From contig CAIUCF010000623.1 of assembly GCA_903897565.1 (NCBI GenBank), positions 1-10,750 on the forward strand: 10,750 nucleotides of DNA, given 5' to 3'. Of this stretch, positions 1 through 5,859 are shown in pieces (within the stretch, counting starts at the first letter, position 1; every line of letters starts with the position of its first letter). This DNA is from an uncultured Rhodospirillales bacterium (GTDB lineage: Bacteria; Pseudomonadota; Alphaproteobacteria; ATCC43930; CGMCC-115725). Below the pieces are notes generated by a model, which had not been told where the DNA came from, ran no database searches, and saw only the letters and a list, made by a program, of their open reading frames with translations. The position numbers and the translations under genes were made by a program.

Positions 1-1
1 G

Positions 2-589
2 ACCTTGGCCACTGACATGGGCGCGCTGCAGGAGCGCATTACCACCACCAAGAAGGGCTCGATCACCTCGGTGCAGGCGATCTACGTGCCCGCCGACGAT
101 CTGACCGATCCGGCGCCGGCCACCTCCTTCGCCCATCTCGACGCCACCACCGTGCTGAACCGCCAGATCGCCGAACTCGGCATCTACCCAGCGGTCGACC
201 CGCTGGATTCGACCTCGCGCATGCTCGACCCGCGGGTGATCGGCGAGGAGCACTACAAGACCGCCCGCGACGTCCAGAAGGTGCTGCAGCAGTACAAGTC
301 GCTGCAGGACATCATCGCCATTCTCGGCATGGACGAGCTCAGCGAAGAAGACAAGCTCACGGTCTCGCGCGCCCGCAAGATCCAGCGCTTCCTGTCGCAG
401 CCCTTCCACGTCGCCGAAGTCTTCACCGGCTCGCCGGGCAAGCTGGTCAAGCTCGAGGACACCATCAAGGGCTTCCAGGGCATCGTCCGCGGCGATTACG
501 ACGACCTGCCGGAGTCGGCATTCTACATGGTCGGCGGCATCGACGAGGCGATCGAGAAGGCGCGCAAGCTCGCAGCCGAAGTCGCCTGA
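2..589 (+). CDS. atpD: ATP synthase F1 subunit beta, C-terminal part (5' end outside window)
   Basis: This is the catalytic beta subunit of the F1 head of ATP synthase, which makes ATP from ADP and phosphate on the cytoplasmic face of the membrane. About 195 codons are visible. The reading frame is open to the left edge, so the TTG at 5 is an internal Leu and not a start. The P-loop and Walker B regions lie outside the window. Visible landmarks are the segment TDMGALQERITTTKKGSITS at the left edge, the arginine-finger context DPLDSTSR (about 194-217), and the DELSEED motif (332-352) that contacts the gamma subunit. The C-terminus, ending in EKARKLAAEVA, is typical of alphaproteobacterial beta subunits. 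atpC follows 19 nt after the stop codon, as expected for the 3' end of an atp operon. The identification is secure. Confidence 0.98.
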   Translation, partial: TLATDMGALQERITTTKKGSITSVQAIYVPADDLTDPAPATSFAHLDATTVLNRQIAELGIYPAVDPLDSTSRMLDPRVIGEEHYKTARDVQKVLQQYKSLQDIIAILGMDELSEEDKLTVSRARKIQRFLSQPFHVAEVFTGSPGKLVKLEDTIKGFQGIVRGDYDDLPESAFYMVGGIDEAIEKARKLAAEVA

Positions 590-608
590 GCCAACGGAGT
601 AGATGGCC

Positions 609-1046
609 ATGGCCGAAACCGACGCGTCCTACCCGGGCAAGGTGACCTTCGAACTCGTGTCGCCGGAGCGGATTCTGCTCTCCGAGGCGGTGGAGATGGT
701 CGTCATTCCCGGCACCGAAGGTGATTTCGGCGTGTTGCCGGGGCATTCGCCGCTGATCTCGTCGATCCGGCCCGGCACCATCCGGGTCTATTCCGGCACC
801 ACGGTGACCGAGGCGATCTTCGTGCCGAGCGGCTTTGCCGAGGTGACGCCCGAGCGTTGCACCGTGCTCGCCGACAGCGCCATCAGCGTCGCGTCGCTGG
901 ACCGTGACGTGGTGACGGCGGAACTCGCCGACGCCACCGCGGCGCTGGCCGCGGCGGGAACCGCGGTTGACGCCTATGAGGGCAAGCAGCTCAGCCAGGC
1001 CGTGCTCGTCGCCGAGGCGAAACTCTACGCCATCGATACCAAATAG
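609..1046 (+). CDS. atpC: ATP synthase F1 subunit epsilon
   Basis: This is the epsilon subunit of the F1 central stalk, which couples rotation to catalysis and can inhibit ATP hydrolysis. The 145-residue product has the N-terminal beta-sandwich (about residues 11-88), with the family signature GDFGVLPGHSPLI at 38-50. A helical C-terminal region (about 97-145) is rich in Ala and Glu. There are two in-frame ATG codons, at 603 and 609. The only Shine-Dalgarno-like sequence is GGAG at 596-599. It lies 3 nt from the first ATG and 9 nt from the second, so I prefer 609; a start at 603 would add Met-Ala. The gene lies 19 nt after atpD, so it is the last gene of the atp operon, and a perfect hairpin follows the stop codon. 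Confidence 0.95.
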   Translation: MAETDASYPGKVTFELVSPERILLSEAVEMVVIPGTEGDFGVLPGHSPLISSIRPGTIRVYSGTTVTEAIFVPSGFAEVTPERCTVLADSAISVASLDRDVVTAELADATAALAAAGTAVDAYEGKQLSQAVLVAEAKLYAIDTK

Positions 1047-1056
1047 CCACAGGATC

Positions 1057-1075
1057 CCGGCAACACCGTTGCCGG
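1057..1075 (+). terminator. Hairpin after atpC, possible end of the atp operon
   Basis: A perfect 8-bp stem, CCGGCAAC / GTTGCCGG, with a 3-nt loop (ACC) starts 10 nt after the atpC stop codon. The following bases (ACCATCACGG) contain no T run, so this is not a canonical intrinsic terminator. It may act with Rho or protect the 3' end of the atp mRNA. Confidence 0.5.
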
Positions 1076-1099
1076 ACCATCACGGGGCTTCAATTATGA

Positions 1100-1121
1100 C
1101 AGTATCAGCGTTAAGACACTG
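1100..1121. promoter_or_regulatory. Imperfect inverted repeat just upstream of the ferritin-like gene
   Basis: The arms CAGTATC and GACACTG are separated by 8 nt and pair at 6 of 7 positions. The element ends 5 nt before the ATG at 1127, in a locally AT-richer patch. Size and symmetry would suit a dimeric repressor site, or a weak RNA hairpin over the start region. I see no convincing -10/-35 pair beside it, so the function is a guess. Confidence 0.3.
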
Positions 1122-1126
1122 AGATT

Positions 1127-1948
1127 ATGTTACGCTGGTCTCTCGCCGACGTCCCCTGGGACACTTTTGATCCGGCCAAGGTCGATCCCGATATCCTGCG
1201 GATCGTCAAGGCCGCGAGCATGGTCGAGATCAACGCCGACGATTACGTCCGCTATCTCGAGCGCGTCTTCGCGCAGGATGCAGAACTGCTCGGCGCCATC
1301 GCCCATTGGGGCGAGGAAGAGGCCCAGCACGGCAATGCGCTCGCCGCCTGGGCCAAGCTCGCCGATCCCGATTTCGATTTCGCCGCCGCCCGCGCCGCCT
1401 TCGCCGCTGGATTCCAGATCGACACCGAGGTCGATCGCTCGATCCGCGGCTCGCGCACCGGCGAGCTGGTGGCGCGTTGCATCGTCGAGACCGGCACCTC
1501 GTCGTTCTACTCGGCACTGGCCGAGGCTGCCGAAGAGCCGGTGCTGCGCTTCATCTGCCGCAAGATCGCCGCCGACGAGCTGCGCCACTACAAACTGTTC
1601 TACGACGGCGCCAAGCAGTATCAGAAAGCCGAGGGCATCAGCGCCTGGGCCCGCTTCAAGGTCGCGCTCGCCCGCATCGTCGAATCCGAGGACGACGAGC
1701 TCGCCTACGCCTATTACGCCGCCAACGCGGTGACCGTACCGTATGAGCGCAAGCGCTGGACCCGCGAATACGCCGCCCGCGCCTACGCGATCTACAAACG
1801 CCCCCACATCGACCGCGGCATCGCCATGGTCCTGAAAGCCGTCGGCCTCAACCCCACCGGCTGGCTCCACCGCGCCTTGAGCGGCGCCGCCTGGGCCTTC
1901 ATGCAGCGGCGGATGCGGGTACTGGGCCGCGAGCGCGCGGCGGCCTGA
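1127..1948 (+). CDS. Ferritin-like di-iron protein, substrate unknown
   Basis: This 273-residue, mostly helical, soluble protein carries the ligand pattern of the ferritin-like di-iron fold. The pattern is Glu34 in helix 1, E65xxH68 (within EEEAQH), Glu121 (IVETGTSSFY), and E151xxH154 (within ADELRHYKLF). The spacing fits a four-helix bundle built from two helix pairs. The motifs resemble those of acyl-ACP desaturases (EENRH and DEKRH types) and other di-iron oxidases, but I cannot name a reaction. There is no signal peptide. The C-terminal 60 residues are basic and aromatic and might contact a membrane or a partner. ATG 1127 has only a weak GAG upstream. The gene lies 80 nt after atpC and runs convergently into ohrR with a 6-nt gap. 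The fold is well supported; a role as oxygenase, desaturase or peroxide-handling protein is inference. Confidence 0.85.
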   Translation: MLRWSLADVPWDTFDPAKVDPDILRIVKAASMVEINADDYVRYLERVFAQDAELLGAIAHWGEEEAQHGNALAAWAKLADPDFDFAAARAAFAAGFQIDTEVDRSIRGSRTGELVARCIVETGTSSFYSALAEAAEEPVLRFICRKIAADELRHYKLFYDGAKQYQKAEGISAWARFKVALARIVESEDDELAYAYYAANAVTVPYERKRWTREYAARAYAIYKRPHIDRGIAMVLKAVGLNPTGWLHRALSGAAWAFMQRRMRVLGRERAAA

Positions 1949-1954
1949 GTCCGC

Positions 1955-2404
1955 TCAGCCTCCAGGCGTCCCCTTCCCCATAAACGCGTCGCGCAAACCC
2001 GCGACCTCGCGCTTCAGCGCCATCAGCTGGTCCCGGCTCATGCGCGAGGCATCCATGATGCAACGGGGGAAGTCGCGGGTCAGCGCCTGGACGGCGCGGC
2101 CGTGTTCGGTGAGGGAAATCCGGACCTGGCGCTCGTCGGCGGGGTCGCGGGTGCGGCGGACGTAGCCGGCGGCCTCCAGGCGCTTGAGCAGCGGCGTCAG
2201 GGTGCTGGATTCCAGGAACAACCGCTCGCCGATCGCGCCGACCGGCTGGTCGTCCTGCTCCCACAGCACCAGCATCACCAGATATTGCGGATAGGTCAGG
2301 CCGATCGCTTCCAGCAGCGGTTTGTAGAGCCGCGTGAAGGCGTGGTTCGCGGAGTAGATCGCGAAGCAAAGCTGGTCGTCGAGGGTCAGCTGATCCTGGG
2401 GCAT
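1955..2404 (-). CDS. ohrR: MarR-family organic hydroperoxide sensor and repressor OhrR
   Basis: This repressor of ohr is inactivated when organic hydroperoxides oxidise an N-terminal cysteine. The 149-residue product has Cys13 in DDQLCFAIYSA, with Tyr27 and Tyr38 (LTYPQYLVMLVLWE). The Cys-Tyr-Tyr spacing of 14 and 11 residues equals that of Bacillus OhrR (Cys15, Tyr29, Tyr40). The winged helix follows at about 53-100 (GERLFLESSTLTPLLKRLEA, then the DPADERQVRISLT wing). A second cysteine, Cys115 (FPRCIMD), lies where Xanthomonas-type OhrR has its resolving cysteine, so a two-Cys mechanism is likely. The start at 2404 is set by GGAGA 8 nt upstream; the frame stays open to 2491, but that stretch runs through the operator and promoter. 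It is divergent from ohr and probably autoregulated through the operator at 2434-2453. Confidence 0.95.
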   Translation of the reverse strand: MPQDQLTLDDQLCFAIYSANHAFTRLYKPLLEAIGLTYPQYLVMLVLWEQDDQPVGAIGERLFLESSTLTPLLKRLEAAGYVRRTRDPADERQVRISLTEHGRAVQALTRDFPRCIMDASRMSRDQLMALKREVAGLRDAFMGKGTPGG

Positions 2405-2428
2405 GGCAATGTTCTCCGAGCACGAGAT

Positions 2429-2434
2429 ATTATA
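2429..2434 (-). promoter_or_regulatory. -10 box of the ohrR promoter
   Basis: The minus strand reads a perfect TATAAT here, 24 nt upstream of the ohrR start codon, which would give a leader of roughly 17 nt. The -35 is poor: the best candidate is TTGCGA (2455-2450) at a short 15-bp spacing. The operator-like element at 2434-2453 fills the -35/-10 spacer, so bound repressor would exclude RNA polymerase. Confidence 0.55.
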
Positions 2435-2453
2435 TCGTACGCGATTTAATCGC
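2434..2453. promoter_or_regulatory. OhrR operator, copy A (ohrR side)
   Basis: This is one of two matching 20-bp elements in the ohrR-ohr intergenic region. The shared consensus is ATCGTRCGCGATWTMATCGC, and the copies match at 17 of 20 positions. It contains overlapping dyads: ATCG-4nt-CGAT, and GCGATT-T-AATCGC at 2441-2453. It lies directly upstream of the ohrR -10 box. Assignment to OhrR is inferred from position, duplication and symmetry. Confidence 0.65.
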
Positions 2454-2490
2454 AACATCACGAATCGATGCCAGTCATGTCGGGATTTCA

Positions 2491-2510
2491 ATCGTGCGCG
2501 ATATCATCGC
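2491..2510. promoter_or_regulatory. OhrR operator, copy B (ohr side)
   Basis: This is the second copy of the 20-bp element, in the same orientation and starting 57 bp after the first. It overlaps a perfect 7-bp dyad, GCGCGAT-ATC-ATCGCGC (2496-2512). The ohr promoter should lie here: TATATG (2515-2520) just downstream is a possible -10, with no good -35. Repression of ohr by OhrR bound here is inference. Confidence 0.65.
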
Positions 2511-2578
2511 GCGGTATATGTCTTCCCACGCCCACCGCGGGCGCTTGCCGCGGCACTCGTGAAGCCAGGAGAACCATC

Positions 2579-3004
2579 ATGTCGGTCAATGTTCTTTACC
2601 GCACTTCCGCCACCGCCACCGGCGGCCGCGACGGTCATGCCGCCACCGCCGACGGCAGCCTCGACGTCACCCTCGCCACGCCGAAGGAACTCGGCGGCGC
2701 CGGCGGTCCCGGCAATAATCCCGAGCAGCTGTTCGCCGCCGGTTACTCCGCCTGCTTCATCGGCGCGATGAAATTCGTCGCCTCGCAAGGCGGCCCGAAG
2801 GTGCCGGCGAATGCCCAGGTCACCGCAACCGTCGGCATCGGCCCGCGCTCGGAAGGCGGCTTCGGTCTGGAGATCGCGCTTGCCGTCTCGCTGCCCGGGC
2901 TCGACGCCGAGCAGGCCCGCCAGCTGGTCGACAAGGCGCATCAGGTCTGCCCGTATTCCAACGCCACCCGCAACAACATCGACGTCAAGCTCAGCATCGT
3001 CTGA
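2579..3004 (+). CDS. ohr: Organic hydroperoxide resistance protein Ohr (thiol peroxidase)
   Basis: Ohr reduces organic, especially fatty-acid, hydroperoxides with a cysteine pair in the cytoplasm; lipoylated proteins are the known reductant. The 141-residue product has the usual length and all key residues. They are the peroxidatic Cys59 (GYSACFIGAMKFVA), the resolving Cys124 (HQVCPYSNATRNN), Arg17 in GGRDGH and Glu49 in NPEQLFAAGY. The start ATG at 2579 has AGGAGA 6 nt upstream; the frame is open to 2468, but that extension would cover the operator. The gene is divergent from ohrR and convergent with the quinone oxidoreductase gene. It is expected to be silent until OhrR is oxidised. The identification is secure. 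Confidence 0.97.
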   Translation: MSVNVLYRTSATATGGRDGHAATADGSLDVTLATPKELGGAGGPGNNPEQLFAAGYSACFIGAMKFVASQGGPKVPANAQVTATVGIGPRSEGGFGLEIALAVSLPGLDAEQARQLVDKAHQVCPYSNATRNNIDVKLSIV

Positions 3005-3013
3005 GCGTTCCTG

Positions 3014-3042
3014 CGAGGCCGCCCCCATCGAGGGCGGCCTCG
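3014..3042. terminator. Strong GC-rich hairpin between convergent ohr and the quinone oxidoreductase gene
   Basis: A perfect 11-bp stem, CGAGGCCGCCC / GGGCGGCCTCG, with a 7-nt loop fills most of the 43-nt gap between the two convergent stop codons. Neither side carries a real T run, so it is at best a non-canonical terminator. Because it is symmetrical it can serve transcripts from both directions. Confidence 0.65.
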
Positions 3043-3047
3043 TGTCG

Positions 3048-4031
3048 CTACAGATCGGGCCGCAGGATCGTCTTGCCGATGACCTGGCGGTCGGTCAGCC
3101 GGGCGAAGGCGGCGCGCCACTCGGCGAGAGGAAATTCGCGGTCGACGCGGGGATGGGTATGGCCAGCCTCGGCCAGCGCCCAGATCGCGGCCTGATTCTC
3201 GGCGCCGCGCTCGGGGAAGCGCCGGGCGTATTCGCCGGCGCGCAGACCCATCACCGAGAAGCCTTTGATCAGCGGGATATTGACCGCGATCGTCGGGATG
3301 CGGCCCGAGGTGAAGCCGACGACGAGTAGCCGGCCGTCGAAGGCGATGCAGCGCGTGCTCTCGTCGAAGACATCGCCACCGACCGGATCGAAGATCACGT
3401 CGGCGCCACGGCCGCCGGTGATGCCCCGCACCTGTTCGAGAAAGCCGCTGGAGGTGTTGACGATCGCATCGGGCGCGTAGTCGCGCGCCAGGACTTCGAG
3501 CTTGGCCTCCGACGGCGAAGCGGCGATGACGCGGGCGCCGAGGTGGCGGGCGAGATCGAGGCAGGCGAGACCGGTGCCGCCGGCGGCGCCATGGACCAGC
3601 ACCCATTCACCCGGCTCCAGCCGCGCCCGGCGAACCAGGGCGACATAGGCGGTCAGGTAGGCGACGCCGTAACCGGCGGCCTCGGCATAACTCAGGCGGG
3701 CCGGCTTGGCGCGCAGATCGGCGACCGGAAACACGACGAACTCGGCATAGCCGCCGATTCTCGCATGCCCGACGACGGCGTCACCGGGCGCGAACCCCGT
3801 CACGCCGGGGCCGAGCAGATCGACATCGCCGGCGGTCTCGATCCCGGGAATGAACGGCAGGCTCGGCTTGTACTGATATTCGCCGCGCGTCTGCAGCAGA
3901 TCGGGGAAGTTGATGGCGGCGGCGCGGACGCGGACGCGGACCTCGCCCGGTCCCGGCTGCGGCACCGGCAGCTCGGTCAGGGCGCAGCCGGCGAAATCGG
4001 GCGCCAGCGCCGAGACGACCAACGCCCGCAT
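3048..4031 (-). CDS. Zinc-independent NAD(P)H:quinone oxidoreductase family protein (MDR superfamily)
   Basis: The 327-residue product is a medium-chain dehydrogenase/reductase of the quinone oxidoreductase type. The N-terminal GroES-like domain (about 1-120) contains AAAINFPDLLQTRGEYQYKP and PGIETAG. The Rossmann domain carries HGAAGGTG at 147-154 for NAD(P)H binding, followed by DVIFDPVGGD at 211-220. No catalytic or structural zinc cysteine cluster is visible, as usual in this branch. The start at 4031 is preceded by GAGGAG at a 9-nt spacing; this site overlaps the rppH stop codon. An upstream extension in this frame would overlap rppH and has no family-like sequence. The likely role is reduction of quinones or electrophilic enones, possibly acyl-CoA derivatives; the substrate cannot be told. 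It is the last gene of the minus-strand block, 13 nt after rppH. Confidence 0.9.
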   Translation of the reverse strand: MRALVVSALAPDFAGCALTELPVPQPGPGEVRVRVRAAAINFPDLLQTRGEYQYKPSLPFIPGIETAGDVDLLGPGVTGFAPGDAVVGHARIGGYAEFVVFPVADLRAKPARLSYAEAAGYGVAYLTAYVALVRRARLEPGEWVLVHGAAGGTGLACLDLARHLGARVIAASPSEAKLEVLARDYAPDAIVNTSSGFLEQVRGITGGRGADVIFDPVGGDVFDESTRCIAFDGRLLVVGFTSGRIPTIAVNIPLIKGFSVMGLRAGEYARRFPERGAENQAAIWALAEAGHTHPRVDREFPLAEWRAAFARLTDRQVIGKTILRPDL

Positions 4032-4044
4032 CAGCCCAAGCTCC

Positions 4045-4554
4045 TCACAGCCCGAGCGCCTGCAGCTGCGGCTCCAGCACGGCCAGCACCGCCTCGTAGA
4101 CCGGACGCTTGAAGGGTATGATGAGGGTCGGCAGCTCATACCGCGGCACCCAACGCCAGGCGCAGAATTCGGGATGCTTGGTATCGATGCGGATATCGCG
4201 ATCGTGGCCGGTGAAGCGCATCGCGAACCATTTCTGCGCCTGCCCCTTCCACTTGCCTTTCCACAGGTTGCCGGCGAGTTCGGGCGGCAGGTCATAGGTC
4301 AGCCAGCCCGCCGTCTCCGCGAGGATCTCGGCGCGCGCCGTGCCGACCTCTTCCTCGAGCTCACGCAAGGCGGCTTCGGCCGGGGCCTCCCCGGCATCGA
4401 TGCCGCCTTGCGGCATCTGCCAGGCATGCTCCGCGGTATCGAGGCGACGGCCGACGAAGGCGTGACCCTCGCGATTCAGCAACATGATGCCGACATTGCG
4501 GCGGTAGCCCTCAGGCGGCTCGGCGCGATAGGGCGTGGGCAGGTCGATCGTCAT
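4045..4554 (-). CDS. rppH: RNA pyrophosphohydrolase RppH (Nudix hydrolase)
   Basis: RppH removes pyrophosphate from the 5' triphosphate of mRNAs and so triggers RNase E-dependent decay. The 169-residue product has the full Nudix box at 50-71: G50, E56, R64-E65-L66, E68-E69 and G71. Family-specific stretches are PYRAEPPEGYRRNVGIMLLN at the N-terminus, WQMPQGGID, the GQAQKWFAMRF segment and WRWVPRYELPTLIIPFKRPV. This is the form also called invasion-associated protein A or dinucleoside polyphosphate hydrolase in alphaproteobacteria. The ATG at 4554 has an AAGG-like site about 8 nt upstream. The gap to the upstream deacetylase gene is 11 nt and to the downstream oxidoreductase gene 13 nt, so all three are probably cotranscribed. 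Confidence 0.96.
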   Translation of the reverse strand: MTIDLPTPYRAEPPEGYRRNVGIMLLNREGHAFVGRRLDTAEHAWQMPQGGIDAGEAPAEAALRELEEEVGTARAEILAETAGWLTYDLPPELAGNLWKGKWKGQAQKWFAMRFTGHDRDIRIDTKHPEFCAWRWVPRYELPTLIIPFKRPVYEAVLAVLEPQLQALGL

Positions 4555-4565
4555 GACGAGAGCCT

Positions 4566-5777
4566 TCAGGGGGCCGAAGCCGGAAGCGGTTTGTCCGGCG
4601 GCGGCGGGGGCGGTTTGGGCACCGTGACCACCGCCGAAATCGGCGCCAGATCGATGCCCTGGTTGGCGAGCGTCGCGGCCCAGGCCGCAATTTCCTGCAG
4701 GCTCACGGGCGTTGCGCTGGCAAGGCCGAGGGCGCGGCCGTTGCGCTTGGCGGTATTGACGAGGTCGATCAGGGCCTGGTCGATCGCGAGCCGGCCCGGA
4801 TCGCTGTCGATGACGCGGTCGGCGGCGACCATCGGCAGCTTGTCGGCGGTCGCGACATCGCCGGCGACGCTTTGCGGCGCCTCGCGGTTATCGACGAACA
4901 GCAGGCCGCGGCGGGCGATCTCGTCGAGGATCGGGGTCATCTCGCTGCGCGACGCCTGAAACTTGCCGCCCATCCGTCCGATCAGCCCGACATACCCCGC
5001 GCCCTGGCTCAGCGTCCAGCCGAGCCGGTCGAGATTCTGCGGCGGGTCATAGGCGGTCAGCAAGGCGTTGTAGCCCGGGTCCTGGCGCGGATAATCGATC
5101 GGCTCCATCGGCAGTTCCAGCAGCACCTCATGACCGGTGGCGCGGGCCAGGTTCAGCCAGTCGCCGACATGATGGCCGAAGGGCGCGAAAGCGAGCGTGA
5201 CCGCAGACGGCGTCTTGTCGATGGCGTCCTTGGTCGCCTGCGACGCGATCGCCAGCCCGGTGATGAGGATGGCGACCCGGGGCGCCGTGGAGGTGAGGTC
5301 GAACGGCCGGGCGTAGACCTGCCAGGGATTGCGGCCGTCATGACCGACGATCGGCAGGAAGCCATAAGTCCCACGCTCGATCAGATCCGAGGCCGGCGCC
5401 GGGGCCAATCCATGCTGCGCCGAGAAAGCCGAATAGATCGGCGGCTTCGGCACGATCGCACCGCCGGTGTCGAGGGTCAAAGGCGTCGCGGCGGAACCCG
5501 GCGGCTTGACCGGCATCGCACTGGCCGGGGCGCCGGCCTCCACGCGTCCGAGGGCAACTTCGCGCAGGGAGGGCGGAGCGGGTGGCCCGAACGCCACCGG
5601 CTTCGGCGGCTCCTTGTGTGTAATGACGACTGCGACGGTGTCCGGCGGCGGGTGCAGCGGATGCGTCCACATCCAGACGCCGAGGCCCACGGCACCGCCG
5701 GCGAGCAGCGCCGCCAGCCCGAAGAGAATTAGCGGGCCGCGCCGACCCTTCGCCTTCGTTGCGCTCGGCGCGGCCAT
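4566..5777 (-). CDS. Divergent polysaccharide deacetylase family protein (YibQ-like)
   Basis: This 403-residue protein is predicted to be anchored in the inner membrane, with one N-terminal transmembrane helix (about 15-37) after a short basic segment. A proline-rich linker follows (about 45-115), then a periplasmic NodB-like domain (about 165-385). Family landmarks are the strand APRVAILITGLAIAS, VTLAFAPFG, GHEVLLELPMEPIDYP, DPGYNALL and GLLFVDNR. The Asp pair that opens a working deacetylase motif is replaced by Thr-Gly (LITGLA), which fits the divergent class and leaves activity in doubt. The C-terminus carries six consecutive prolines. Two starts are possible: GTG 5783, or ATG 5777 with GGGTGA close upstream; I prefer the ATG. 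It lies between ctpA and rppH. E. coli yibQ is next to envC, so a role in cell-wall remodelling is inferred. Confidence 0.9.
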   Translation of the reverse strand: MAAPSATKAKGRRGPLILFGLAALLAGGAVGLGVWMWTHPLHPPPDTVAVVITHKEPPKPVAFGPPAPPSLREVALGRVEAGAPASAMPVKPPGSAATPLTLDTGGAIVPKPPIYSAFSAQHGLAPAPASDLIERGTYGFLPIVGHDGRNPWQVYARPFDLTSTAPRVAILITGLAIASQATKDAIDKTPSAVTLAFAPFGHHVGDWLNLARATGHEVLLELPMEPIDYPRQDPGYNALLTAYDPPQNLDRLGWTLSQGAGYVGLIGRMGGKFQASRSEMTPILDEIARRGLLFVDNREAPQSVAGDVATADKLPMVAADRVIDSDPGRLAIDQALIDLVNTAKRNGRALGLASATPVSLQEIAAWAATLANQGIDLAPISAVVTVPKPPPPPPDKPLPASAP

Positions 5778-5798
5778 GGTCACCCGGATATCACGCGG

Positions 5799-5826
5799 CC
5801 CTCTCCACCCTTCAGGGGGGAGAGGG
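5799..5826. repeat. Hairpin element between ctpA and the deacetylase gene
   Basis: The arms CCCTCTCCACCC and GGGGGGAGAGGG form a 12-bp stem with one A-G mismatch and a TTCA loop. It fills much of the 82-nt gap. It resembles the CCCTCTCC-type dispersed intergenic palindromes known from several alphaproteobacterial genomes. No T run follows on the minus strand. It may adjust the ratio of the flanking genes within one transcript. Confidence 0.6.
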
Positions 5827-5859
5827 AGCGCATCTTGGTTCCGTCCAAAGCGATCCCGC

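Noticed and set aside
1076..1126. Promoter for the di-iron protein gene based on ATGACA at 1096-1101
   Set aside because: It matches a -35 at 5 of 6 positions, but no -10 lies at 16-18 bp and the start codon is too close.
2405..2491. 29-codon upstream extension of ohrR
   Set aside because: It covers the -10 box and operator copy A; ATG 2404 has a good GGAGA site and matches the family N-terminus.
4032..4295. 88-codon upstream extension of the quinone oxidoreductase
   Set aside because: It overlaps rppH out of frame and has no MDR-family sequence; MRALVV at 4031 with GAGGAG upstream is the natural start.
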